Below the pieces are notes generated by a model. The model made no database searches. It was not told the origin of the DNA and saw only the letters and a list, made by a program, of their open reading frames with translations. From Fidelibacterota bacterium (GTDB lineage Bacteria; Fidelibacterota; Marinisomatia; Marinisomatales; UBA1611), in assembly GCA_012964275.1 (NCBI GenBank), contig DTUG01000086.1, forward strand, positions 1-14,935: a stretch of 14,935 nt of DNA, written 5' to 3'. A program made the position numbers and the translations under genes. Below are positions 1 through 6,681 of the stretch, one piece after another. Numbering within the stretch: position 1 is the stretch's first letter; each line of letters starts with the position of its first letter.

Positions 1-131
1 TCAAGGATGGCTATATAATCATCTTCCCGGCTGTTATCATCTTCAAAATTCAGCAAATTATACGTCATGATGCGAGCGGTGGATGCAAAAATAAACGAAA
101 AGAATAAAAAAAAGCTCATTAGAATACGCAT
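1..131 (-). CDS. Secreted EEP-family (endonuclease/exonuclease/phosphatase) protein, N-terminal fragment
   Basis: Partial gene, cut by the left edge of the window; 43 codons are visible. The ATG at 131-129 shares its A with the TAA stop of the asparaginase gene upstream (TAATG junction), so it is the translationally coupled last visible gene of the operon. Residues 1-16 form a signal peptide (MRILM then a Phe-rich hydrophobic core ending FIFA; cleavage after A16 or A19). Immediately after comes RIMTYNLLNFEDDNSRED. The TYNLLNF segment is the usual first beta strand of the EEP superfamily, whose Asn (N25 here) lies in the metal/phosphate site. EEP enzymes cleave phosphodiester or phosphomonoester bonds. 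A secreted or periplasmic nuclease/phosphatase is the likely role; substrate cannot be told from the fragment. The Glu, Asp and His motifs that would confirm catalysis lie outside the window. Confidence 0.7.
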   Translation of the reverse strand, partial: MRILMSFFLFFSFIFASTARIMTYNLLNFEDDNSREDDYIAIL

Positions 132-1111
132 TATGCTTCAATAATTGCTTCAATAGAGCCAATGTCTATATTACGGTGGTTTCTTAACGTTTTTGTTTGA
201 AACCTGTTCAAGTTTAATAACTCTTTTTTCGATAAAAGATCCAAGTGTTTTAAAAGAGTCAAAGTTGCCAAGGGCATGGACCGGTGAGATCCATCAAGAA
301 CCTTAAGTGCAATACCAATACCGCCCCCGTTTTCTTTTTTGAGGGTGATACCACGTACAGCTTCACCACCGACTTTGGTAACCCCTCTTCCCGCCAACGC
401 CTCAATAAACAGGGTATCAAACTGATCCCTGCCGGAAATATTGTACGGATAGGCAACCATAGCATTATAAACTCGATCCAGTTCTGGAAATTTTCCCATA
501 GACATTAACTGAAAAAGTCGTGCGATTATCTCTAATGTAAGGAAAGGTGTAGGCGCCGAACAGCCGTCTATACTTGTCGGGATCTTATTCAAGCCGGTAT
601 AATCTTTCAGCAGCTGAATGATCGCCTGCTGAACTGGGTGGTCTAACTTCGTATATCCCGCAGGGTTACCAACAAGATGCTTCGCTAAAGCCAACATGCC
701 AACATGCTTTCCGCTGCAATTATTATGCAGGGCATCCGGTTCTAATCCATTCTTTATTTGATTATAGCGTGTGGCCTTATCTGCCGGTGGATGAGCACCA
801 CATTCAAAATCACTCACATTAAATCCCAGTTTATTAAGCATATTTTTTACGGTTTGTGTATGAATATCTTCTCCCAGGTGTGAGGCGCACATTAACGCAA
901 TCTCATCATCGGTAAATCCAGCCGCATCCACGGAGCCTTCCCGGATCGCGGCAGCGGCTTGGAAGGGTTTTAGGGATGAACGGATACAGGTTAAATAATG
1001 GGGATCACCCGTCGAATAAATAATATCGCCGGATTCATCCACAACAACAGCAAAAACCACATGTATACTTTCGGTAAATTCACCACGGGTAACTTTGCAT
1101 AAGATCGCCAT
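131..1111 (-). CDS. L-asparaginase, Rhizobium-type (Asparaginase_II, PF06089 family)
   Basis: A 326-residue protein of the thermolabile R. etli-type (class 3) L-asparaginase family, which hydrolyses L-asparagine to aspartate and ammonia and is unrelated to the E. coli AnsA/AnsB fold. All signature motifs are visible: RSSLKP (R44, S45, S46, K48), CASHLGE (C75, S77), HNNCSGKH (C132, K135) and DGCSAPT (C184). Their spacing matches the Ser48-Lys51-Ser80 catalytic set and the Cys135/Lys138/Cys189 zinc site known for R. etli ReAV, so the enzyme should be active. Length is near the family norm of 330-360. No signal peptide is visible, so it is probably cytoplasmic. The ATG lies 5 nt after the deacetylase stop with only a weak AAGAA upstream, suggesting coupled translation. 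Its stop overlaps the next start by one base. The operon context does not explain why asparagine breakdown sits here. Confidence 0.9.
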   Translation of the reverse strand: MAILCKVTRGEFTESIHVVFAVVVDESGDIIYSTGDPHYLTCIRSSLKPFQAAAAIREGSVDAAGFTDDEIALMCASHLGEDIHTQTVKNMLNKLGFNVSDFECGAHPPADKATRYNQIKNGLEPDALHNNCSGKHVGMLALAKHLVGNPAGYTKLDHPVQQAIIQLLKDYTGLNKIPTSIDGCSAPTPFLTLEIIARLFQLMSMGKFPELDRVYNAMVAYPYNISGRDQFDTLFIEALAGRGVTKVGGEAVRGITLKKENGGGIGIALKVLDGSHRSMPLATLTLLKHLDLLSKKELLNLNRFQTKTLRNHRNIDIGSIEAIIEA

Positions 1112-1116
1112 TATTC

Positions 1117-1980
1117 TTAATTCACAAGTTTCGATACAAATTCAAATTTAAACCCTCTCTTCTGCAGTTCTGGTATCTGTTTTTTTAATACAGCTAACGT
1201 TTCAGCTTTAACATGCCCTATTCCAATGGCTATACCATTCCTTTCTGCCACATCAGTTAATTGTATCAGCTGTGAATATATTTTTTCTTCATCCAATACA
1301 TTATCTAAAAAAATATTCCGCCGATTCGTTGGCACATCGAACTCCCGCATTGTTTCCTCCGCTAACGTATTGATCGTAGTGCGACTATCAATAAAAAATT
1401 TATTTCTATCTTTTAATACACCGGCGAACGTTTTCATAACACGATAAGATTCTGTGGCTCTAGAGCCTTGGTGATTATTCATGCCATTTGCTACAGGAAT
1501 ATGGTCCAAAGCTTCTTTCACTCTTCTTACCAATTCTTCCTCTTGGAAGTAGGTCATAAGGACAAATTCTTCCTCACCGATCGTTCTACCGGTATTTTCC
1601 ATGGGCATATGAACAATGACCTCATAGCCAGTCGATACCGCTTTATTTGAAAACGATTGGCTATATTCATGACCAGGAATGACGGCAAAGGTTAGTCTGG
1701 CTGGGAGATCCAAAAACCCATTTGAAACATCATCGTTCCGGTAACCAAAATCATCGATAATCAATCCAATGACCCCGCGCATAGGGGGAGGATGTGGTGG
1801 TTCCGGTGGTTTTCGTTCTTCTGTTAAATCCGGTTCCTCGATAATTTCCTTCGCATCGACCGCTAACTCATCCTTCAATTTATCCAAATGATCTTGCTGC
1901 CTCTTCAAAACAATTAAAAGGACAACAACAAAAAGTGTTAATAAATAAATAAGAGGGCTACGGTAATCCGGTTTTGTCAA
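1117..1980 (-). CDS. Divergent polysaccharide deacetylase (YibQ/DUF610, PF04748 family)
   Basis: A 287-residue protein. Residues 9-25 are one transmembrane segment, 27-56 a charged probable helix, 57-66 a Pro-rich linker (PPEPPHPPP), and 69-285 the deacetylase-like domain, placed outside the inner membrane. Family motifs are visible in order: LIIDDFGY (D76, D77), HMPME (H124), NNHQGSRAT (H170), FFIDSRT (D198), RNIFLDN and IGIGHVK. These mark the divergent branch of the NodB-type carbohydrate esterases; the exact substrate of YibQ-like proteins is not firmly established, with cell-envelope glycan the usual assumption. The start is a TTG at 1980-1978 that overlaps the TGA stop of the PorQ-like gene (TTGA). 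No ATG or GTG would keep the membrane segment with better spacing, and the next ATG (residue 67) would remove it. Context next to T9SS barrels raises, but does not prove, a role on an envelope polysaccharide. Confidence 0.88.
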   Translation of the reverse strand: MTKPDYRSPLIYLLTLFVVVLLIVLKRQQDHLDKLKDELAVDAKEIIEEPDLTEERKPPEPPHPPPMRGVIGLIIDDFGYRNDDVSNGFLDLPARLTFAVIPGHEYSQSFSNKAVSTGYEVIVHMPMENTGRTIGEEEFVLMTYFQEEELVRRVKEALDHIPVANGMNNHQGSRATESYRVMKTFAGVLKDRNKFFIDSRTTINTLAEETMREFDVPTNRRNIFLDNVLDEEKIYSQLIQLTDVAERNGIAIGIGHVKAETLAVLKKQIPELQKRGFKFEFVSKLVN

Positions 1981-2852
1981 GGCAGGCGGACGCTCATGCT
2001 AATAGTATGGGGGATTCCAATGGTTTGTGAACTAAAACGGATAGCATAAAAAACACCGTAGCGCCCCAGTTGTAATCCCGTACCGATAGAAACAAACGAT
2101 GTTTGATCTGTAAAACTGGTACCAGTTAAAATATGGAATTGATTCCACCGAAAATTATTTCCAAATGAAAATTGCCAAGTTTGCGGTAAAAATGCCCATT
2201 CGCCGGTAAAACAAACCATATTTTGAAACCGATCTCCAACCATTGAGTTGGATACTCCGGCTAATAATCGCATTGGAAGTTCTGGGGCTTTGAGGCTCAT
2301 ATTTGACAGTTTCCCCAGATTCAAAAAGGATATACCCGCATTCCAGCCAAATCTAAACAACTTTGTATATCCTATGTCCAGGCTGACGCCAGTTGAATAT
2401 TGATCATATATTGCCATATAAAGTGTGCGGACCGAAAATCCAACCTGGCCAGCGGCAATTGGATAAGAAAACCCTGTTTCAAGCGTTAGCCCAAAGGCAG
2501 GAAAGAATGCTTGAGGGTCATCTAACGGTTTATTTTCCCTGAATTCCAGATCGGTCAAACCAGCGTAGCGAATTAAAAATCTAACAGTGCTTTTTCCAAT
2601 TCGTTGATTCAAGTGAAAATTAGAGATCCGGATATCTCCAAGCCAGTAACCGGTATCAAATGATAATACAGGTCCGCCCGGAGGTGCCTGGATCAGAGCC
2701 GGGTTAATCATGGCTGACCCGCCAAATGCCACGTGGCTGCCCATCGCTAACTCCACCGCTCCAGCAGGCAGCACCAAAAACTGGGTTCCAATGGCCATAA
2801 GCGGCGAAAAAGACATTATCCAGATAGATAGTTTTCTAAAAATTAAATGCAT
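1977..2852 (-). CDS. PorV/PorQ-family outer-membrane beta-barrel protein, PorQ-like
   Basis: 291 residues from the ATG at 2852. A longer open frame reaches 2918, but I choose 2852 because the protein then starts with a normal signal peptide: MHLIFRK, a hydrophobic core, and a cleavage site around AIG/TQ (residues 20-24). The mature start LVLPAGAVELAMG (26-38) followed by MINPA (48-52) is the conserved opening of PorV/PorQ barrels, where the usual form is GAR..AMGG....NPAG. The rest alternates short hydrophobic strands and turns ending in MSVRLP, consistent with a FadL-like barrel of about 14 strands. The second-strand pattern SFDTGYWLGDIR resembles PorQ. In the T9SS, PorQ belongs to the attachment complex with PorU, PorV and PorZ. 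The start overlaps the PorV-like stop by 17 nt. The usual GG after AM is GS here, and the Asp-rich loop before NPA is missing, so PorQ function is inferred, not shown. Confidence 0.7.
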   Translation of the reverse strand: MHLIFRKLSIWIMSFSPLMAIGTQFLVLPAGAVELAMGSHVAFGGSAMINPALIQAPPGGPVLSFDTGYWLGDIRISNFHLNQRIGKSTVRFLIRYAGLTDLEFRENKPLDDPQAFFPAFGLTLETGFSYPIAAGQVGFSVRTLYMAIYDQYSTGVSLDIGYTKLFRFGWNAGISFLNLGKLSNMSLKAPELPMRLLAGVSNSMVGDRFQNMVCFTGEWAFLPQTWQFSFGNNFRWNQFHILTGTSFTDQTSFVSIGTGLQLGRYGVFYAIRFSSQTIGIPHTISMSVRLP

Positions 2853-3759
2853 AGGATAATGTGTGAGCAGTTTGAGTGGCCCAATCCATTGAAAATGTAT
2901 AATCGATCCGGGAATCATGATCAGTCAACAGGTTATATTCTAATCCCCAGCCAAAAGCAATACGGCCATTCCCAAATCCGCCCCGGAAATAATAAATATC
3001 CTGATAGGCATATTCGGCACCAATCCGAGGAAGAAAAGATATAAACTTCTCGTGATCCGTAATGAAACCTGCATCTGCAACTATGGTAGCACTTTTATAT
3101 ACAAATTTTGTACCGGCCCGGTATATAGTAGGGAAATTATCCTTATATGCTCGTCCTTCAGCATAAAGAGCACCCGTATTCCACTGATAATTGGAACTCA
3201 GATCCTGAATCATCAATCCAAACGTGGTAGCTTTGCCTGATTTAAAAAGAAAACCAATATCAAACCCAATGCCCGTGCCTTCATATTCTTCATTAACCGG
3301 AAGTTGATGCTGCAGGATCTTTATATTTGCTCCAACTGACAGCCAGGGTAAGATTCTCTGGGCAAACGTTACCATGAAAGCATCTTCACTGGTTTGCATC
3401 ATTTCCGTTTTCTCTCCCGCACTGTTTCGCCCCTGGATATCCGTAACGCCAGCACTGACCCAGGCAATACCTAATCCCGCTGTTGGCGGAAGCGGAGTAG
3501 CAAAACTAGTGCCGGCCAAACGCCGGTCTAATGACATATCTGAATAGGAAAATCCAACTTGTTTTCTTACCAAGAACGCTGTCCCGGCAGGGTTAAAAAA
3601 TGCGGCAAAACCATGGTCATCCTCTGCTGTAAATGCTCCACCCATGGCTATGGACCGAGCGGTCATTCCCATGCGTAGAAATCCGCCTGAAAATCCTGCC
3701 CATTCCTGTGCAAAAAGTCCCGTGACTAGAAATATGATAATTAATATTCGCTGCGTCAT
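2836..3759 (-). CDS. PorV-family outer-membrane beta-barrel protein (FadL-like)
   Basis: 307 residues with a signal peptide cleaved after A17 (VTGLFA then QEWAG, Gln at +1). The mature N terminus carries the family signature: FLRMGMTARSIAMGGAF (residues 28-43), AEDD, then FFNPAG (54-59). The rest is a run of amphipathic strands ending SYAFNF, with the C-terminal Phe typical of BAM-assembled outer-membrane barrels. PorV proteins bind T9SS cargo leaving the SprA/Sov translocon and carry it to the attachment complex; a PorV is also seen bound at the lateral gate of SprA. P. gingivalis PorV is about 390 residues, so this one is short, and the wider UPF0164/PorV family has many members with no known T9SS role. 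Presence in the sprA operon is the main argument for true PorV function. The start overlaps the upstream stop as ATGA at 3756-3759, and its own stop lies inside the next gene. Confidence 0.72.
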   Translation of the reverse strand: MTQRILIIIFLVTGLFAQEWAGFSGGFLRMGMTARSIAMGGAFTAEDDHGFAAFFNPAGTAFLVRKQVGFSYSDMSLDRRLAGTSFATPLPPTAGLGIAWVSAGVTDIQGRNSAGEKTEMMQTSEDAFMVTFAQRILPWLSVGANIKILQHQLPVNEEYEGTGIGFDIGFLFKSGKATTFGLMIQDLSSNYQWNTGALYAEGRAYKDNFPTIYRAGTKFVYKSATIVADAGFITDHEKFISFLPRIGAEYAYQDIYYFRGGFGNGRIAFGWGLEYNLLTDHDSRIDYTFSMDWATQTAHTLSYAFNF

Positions 3760-5840
3760 TTTACTACAATAAGTTTTGTCCAGAAATCCGCTGGTGCTTT
3801 ATTTACAGCAGTTGAGTAATTCATTCTGATGAAGTAAACCCCATTAGCAACATGATCACCCGAAAGGCCACGACCATCCCACTTCAAAGCTCCCTGATAA
3901 GTATTCAGGTCATATTCATGGGAATGAACCCTTTCCATGGCAAAGTTGAAAATATTCAGTTTAACCAAAGAATTAGCTACTTGGCCTGTATGAAAACGGA
4001 CATAACCATCATTGTTCAATTGATTATGGGTCAAAGGTGAGAATGGATTTGGGTAGGCATAGATCTCCGTAGGATCATGATCGGATTGGTAAACTTCCCA
4101 GCTACTACCATGTATATCGGCTGATAATGCCGCCCCATCCGGGGTACCAATCCAGACACGCGGAATTGTATCCCGATCCTCAATGGCCAGGGCGTAAACC
4201 GTATTGGTCAAAATCTGTTTTTGAGCCAGAATAGTTTGATCTATTGCCGGATCAAATAAGGCCCAGTTCTCACCATCCAGGCTTTTCCAAAGCCCGCTGG
4301 ATGTGGCCGCAAATACCAGCGAATCACGCGCTTCAATATTATAAACCCTTTCCCCTAATAATGCTGTCTGCCAGGTAGTGCCAGCATCCCGGGTATAACT
4401 TAATCCGCGAACCTCTCCAAGTTCGCTGGCATTCATAGTAGCAGCCCAGATAGTTCGCTGACCGTTCCAGTCCTGCATTGCCAACCCCACCACAAAATTG
4501 CCTGATAAACCGTCATTGGGATACTTATAATGTTCCCACTCTATACAGCTCAGTACTTCGTATTGATTTGTATCTACTTCCACTATCTCTTCAATTATTA
4601 AACCACGATTTATCCCGTTTGCTGTTCCCACCCAGACGGTGTCCCCAAATGCCAAAACTGAAAAAGCTTTATGATTGTGGTTACCGCCATCTTCAGGGTC
4701 ACGGGGATTCAGATAATAATCTTTCAGGATTGATTCACCTGTTGTATCTACAAATGCCGTGTCCTGACAGGTGGATAAGGCTACCTGATCATCCATAGGC
4801 ATCGGAACATTCTCTGCTTTCCTTAAATTAGTGCTGGAAAGATCAAATCGACGCAATCCACCTGCCCAGCTGGCGATCCATAAGAATTTTCCCGATATTG
4901 ATGCGTCATAGGTCACATTAGCCTGAGCTACTGTGACTGGCAATTGGCGATAATAGCCTTCTCCGAAAGGTACGATTGTATCACCAGGCAAGTCTATCGG
5001 TTGTGATAAAAATTTCCATTCGATCGCTTTTGTAACTTTCGCGATCCCCAGTGATACATTTTCCCCATCATTAAATCCTATATCTTCGGACGATGTATAC
5101 TCAATGGAGCCGGATTGAATTGAAATTGAAACCTGATCTCCTGTCCCAAACGTAGTATCACTCTCAACAGTAAATTTTAAGACTTTTGAACCATCATTAT
5201 TTTTTATCTCGATAATATTCCCAGTTTGGATGCTATCCAACAGGGTGTTTCTATCATTTGTATCCGTGGGACTCACCACCATAAAGTCGCCACTGTAGCC
5301 TACTCCAGGAACATATTCACTATCCCACCCAAAATAAAGGCCTCCAGGAGTATTTATTCCTAGACTATCCCAAATAAAATCAAACTCTACCACGACTTGA
5401 GGCGGAATATCATACCATGATTCAGCACTAGTAGTCAGCGCCAAGCCCATTCCCATTGGAGTATCACCATCATCCCCTGCCAGCGCGATCGCCATGGTAT
5501 CACCTCCAGTAGCAATGGCAGATACCCCTCCAATAGGAAGTTTGTATGTATTAGCAGACGGGTTATCAATGACACTAACTAGAGAGTCAAAGGTCGTTTG
5601 ATAAGTATAGACAAAATGACCATCATGCATCGACAATCCCCGCCCCGTACCAAACCAGGTCAATGAATCTCCCATAGTCCGGATCTCTGCCACGACGTTG
5701 CTAGAAAACCCATCTTCAAAGTATGAAATTTCCCCGCCATCTGCAGACCTCAAGGCAAACCGGTATGGAGTTCCGGACTGACCGGAAAGCCAAGCAGCCA
5801 AACACAGAATAACAATTAATTTATTGAATGACAACTTCAT
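3756..5840 (-). CDS. Beta-propeller protein with T9SS-like C-terminal sorting domain (PorZ-like architecture)
   Basis: 694 residues from the ATG at 5840. An in-frame ATG at 5864 exists, but 5840 gives a standard signal peptide (MKLSFNK, hydrophobic core, cleavage after G20 with Gln at +1). Propeller-blade motifs recur: WFGTGRGL (62-69), LWIASWAGGL (320-329), WVGTANGI (403-410), VFAATSSGLW (509-518) and WIGTPDGA (563-570), as in two-component-regulator propellers. Residues ~150-270 form an inserted beta-rich domain. The C terminus (~593-694) has YAYPNPFSP, IFNFAMERV, WDGRG and NGVYFIRM, a FlgD-like/Por sorting domain that directs export by the T9SS. Propellers followed by such a domain is the layout of PorZ, the attachment-complex protein that binds anionic LPS in P. 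gingivalis (about 776 residues). Position just before the PorV- and PorQ-like genes agrees. It could instead be an ordinary T9SS cargo. Overlaps: 20 nt with the upstream gene, ATGA with porV-like. Confidence 0.68.
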   Translation of the reverse strand: MKLSFNKLIVILCLAAWLSGQSGTPYRFALRSADGGEISYFEDGFSSNVVAEIRTMGDSLTWFGTGRGLSMHDGHFVYTYQTTFDSLVSVIDNPSANTYKLPIGGVSAIATGGDTMAIALAGDDGDTPMGMGLALTTSAESWYDIPPQVVVEFDFIWDSLGINTPGGLYFGWDSEYVPGVGYSGDFMVVSPTDTNDRNTLLDSIQTGNIIEIKNNDGSKVLKFTVESDTTFGTGDQVSISIQSGSIEYTSSEDIGFNDGENVSLGIAKVTKAIEWKFLSQPIDLPGDTIVPFGEGYYRQLPVTVAQANVTYDASISGKFLWIASWAGGLRRFDLSSTNLRKAENVPMPMDDQVALSTCQDTAFVDTTGESILKDYYLNPRDPEDGGNHNHKAFSVLAFGDTVWVGTANGINRGLIIEEIVEVDTNQYEVLSCIEWEHYKYPNDGLSGNFVVGLAMQDWNGQRTIWAATMNASELGEVRGLSYTRDAGTTWQTALLGERVYNIEARDSLVFAATSSGLWKSLDGENWALFDPAIDQTILAQKQILTNTVYALAIEDRDTIPRVWIGTPDGAALSADIHGSSWEVYQSDHDPTEIYAYPNPFSPLTHNQLNNDGYVRFHTGQVANSLVKLNIFNFAMERVHSHEYDLNTYQGALKWDGRGLSGDHVANGVYFIRMNYSTAVNKAPADFWTKLIVVK
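5025..5396 (-). other. Inserted beta-rich domain within the propeller protein
   Basis: Codes residues ~150-272 of the propeller protein. The blade sequence stops at SWYDIPPQ and a similar tract, IEWKFLSQPID, resumes after the insert, so about 120 residues seem to interrupt a single blade. The insert lacks W-G-T blade motifs; it has alternating strands, a Gly/Asp-rich start (GGLYFGWDSEYVPGVGYSGD) and a Ser/Thr-rich end. It looks like a jelly-roll or Ig-like module; I do not recognise the family. Confidence 0.45.
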
Positions 5841-6681
5841 GAAGAACAGGAGTACCGTATTCATCAGCTTTATCCTGAGTTATGAAATCCCATCGGAATG
5901 TACCAGTCTGTGTCTGAAAGTTCGGATCAGTATTCCCTGATCCATAAACCGGTATTCTAAAACTGTAGATACCATCTCCCCGAAAACTATCGCCGCTGGT
6001 AAAATCAGGCTCATATAGAATATCTTCACTTCCATCATCATATAAATAAATGTAGTTCCCTCGATTCATTAGGGAATCTCCATCCACATGGAACGAGGTA
6101 AATCCGACCCATTTTATGGTTTCCAGTCCATCAGCATCAAATACTTCGGCATAAATCAGGTGCAGTGTTACAGTGGCACCTTCAGGACGGGTAATCGTAT
6201 CCGGAGCATTAACAGAAATGATTCTGGGAATGATATTGCCTATATTGAAGGAATCTTCCAGTTTGGAAATTTCTCCGCCCTCGTATTGAGCCAACACTTT
6301 CAGGTATACCCTTCCGGAATCTTCCCCAAGTGTGTTAATAACTACGGTTGTATCATTGGCCAGCTTTCGGGCATACATTCCATCACCAGAAATAATATCC
6401 CCATCGGTACCATCATCCCGAAGAGCTAAACTATCAGGTGTGTTGGTACTGTCTGTACCGTACCAAAGTAAAGATACATTTGTCAAAGACCTATCTTCAT
6501 AGAAAGCAGCAACACTGGCAGCAAAGTATAATTTGTTCACATCCTGATGAAAATTAAATTGAACATCAGATATTGAATTAACTGAATCCTTTGTCGGCTC
6601 TGTTTCCGGACAACCGCAAAATACTAAGGCCATAAAGATGATGGCACGGTTTGCGTTAAAGGAATGATTGCCAAACAACAT
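5821..6681 (-). CDS. Lipoprotein of unknown function with two DDG...GDG Ig-like domains
   Basis: 286 residues; not recognised by name. Residues 1-24 look like a lipoprotein signal (NANRAIIFMALVFCGC), with C24 or C22 as the lipidated Cys; the lipobox is imperfect (F-C-G-C), so attachment is probable, not certain. Two domains follow, about 35-146 and 150-286, each predicted to be an all-beta Ig-like fold. Each carries an acidic turn: DDGTDGDIISGDGMYA (89-104) and YDDGSEDILY...GDSFRGDGIYS (214-240). Such DDG-x-GD-GDG-(V/I/M)Y turns are common in surface proteins of this phylum and probably bind calcium (inference). The ATG shares its A with the TAA of the cyclase gene (TAATG), and the gene runs 20 nt into the propeller gene, so it is tightly coupled to T9SS genes. 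The likely place is the periplasmic or outer face of the outer membrane. It could be an accessory attachment-complex subunit; nothing in the sequence proves this. Confidence 0.72.
   Translation of the reverse strand: MLFGNHSFNANRAIIFMALVFCGCPETEPTKDSVNSISDVQFNFHQDVNKLYFAASVAAFYEDRSLTNVSLLWYGTDSTNTPDSLALRDDGTDGDIISGDGMYARKLANDTTVVINTLGEDSGRVYLKVLAQYEGGEISKLEDSFNIGNIIPRIISVNAPDTITRPEGATVTLHLIYAEVFDADGLETIKWVGFTSFHVDGDSLMNRGNYIYLYDDGSEDILYEPDFTSGDSFRGDGIYSFRIPVYGSGNTDPNFQTQTGTFRWDFITQDKADEYGTPVLHEVVIQ
5965..6420 (-). repeat. Two divergent copies of an acidic DDG...GDG turn in the lipoprotein
   Basis: Copy one is at 6373-6420 (protein residues 88-103) and copy two at 5965-6039 (215-239). Both read hydrophobic-x-DDG, a variable acidic spacer, then GDG followed by an aromatic residue and a basic or polar strand. 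Copy two has a spacer longer by about nine residues. The match is at protein level only; the DNA copies are not alike, so this is an old domain duplication, not a recent DNA repeat. Confidence 0.55.

Noticed and set aside
2853..2918. N-terminal extension of the PorQ-like protein to 2918
   Set aside because: The extra 22 residues overlap the PorV-like gene further and would put residues without signal-peptide character before a good signal peptide that starts at 2852.
4478..4798. Plus-strand open frame of 106 codons opposite the propeller gene
   Set aside because: Overlaps the well-supported minus-strand blades completely and shows no protein-like motifs.
5841..5864. Start of the propeller gene at 5864
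   Set aside because: It adds eight hydrophobic residues before a normal MKLSFNK signal peptide; the start at 5840 gives the standard layout, though neither has a clear ribosome-binding site.
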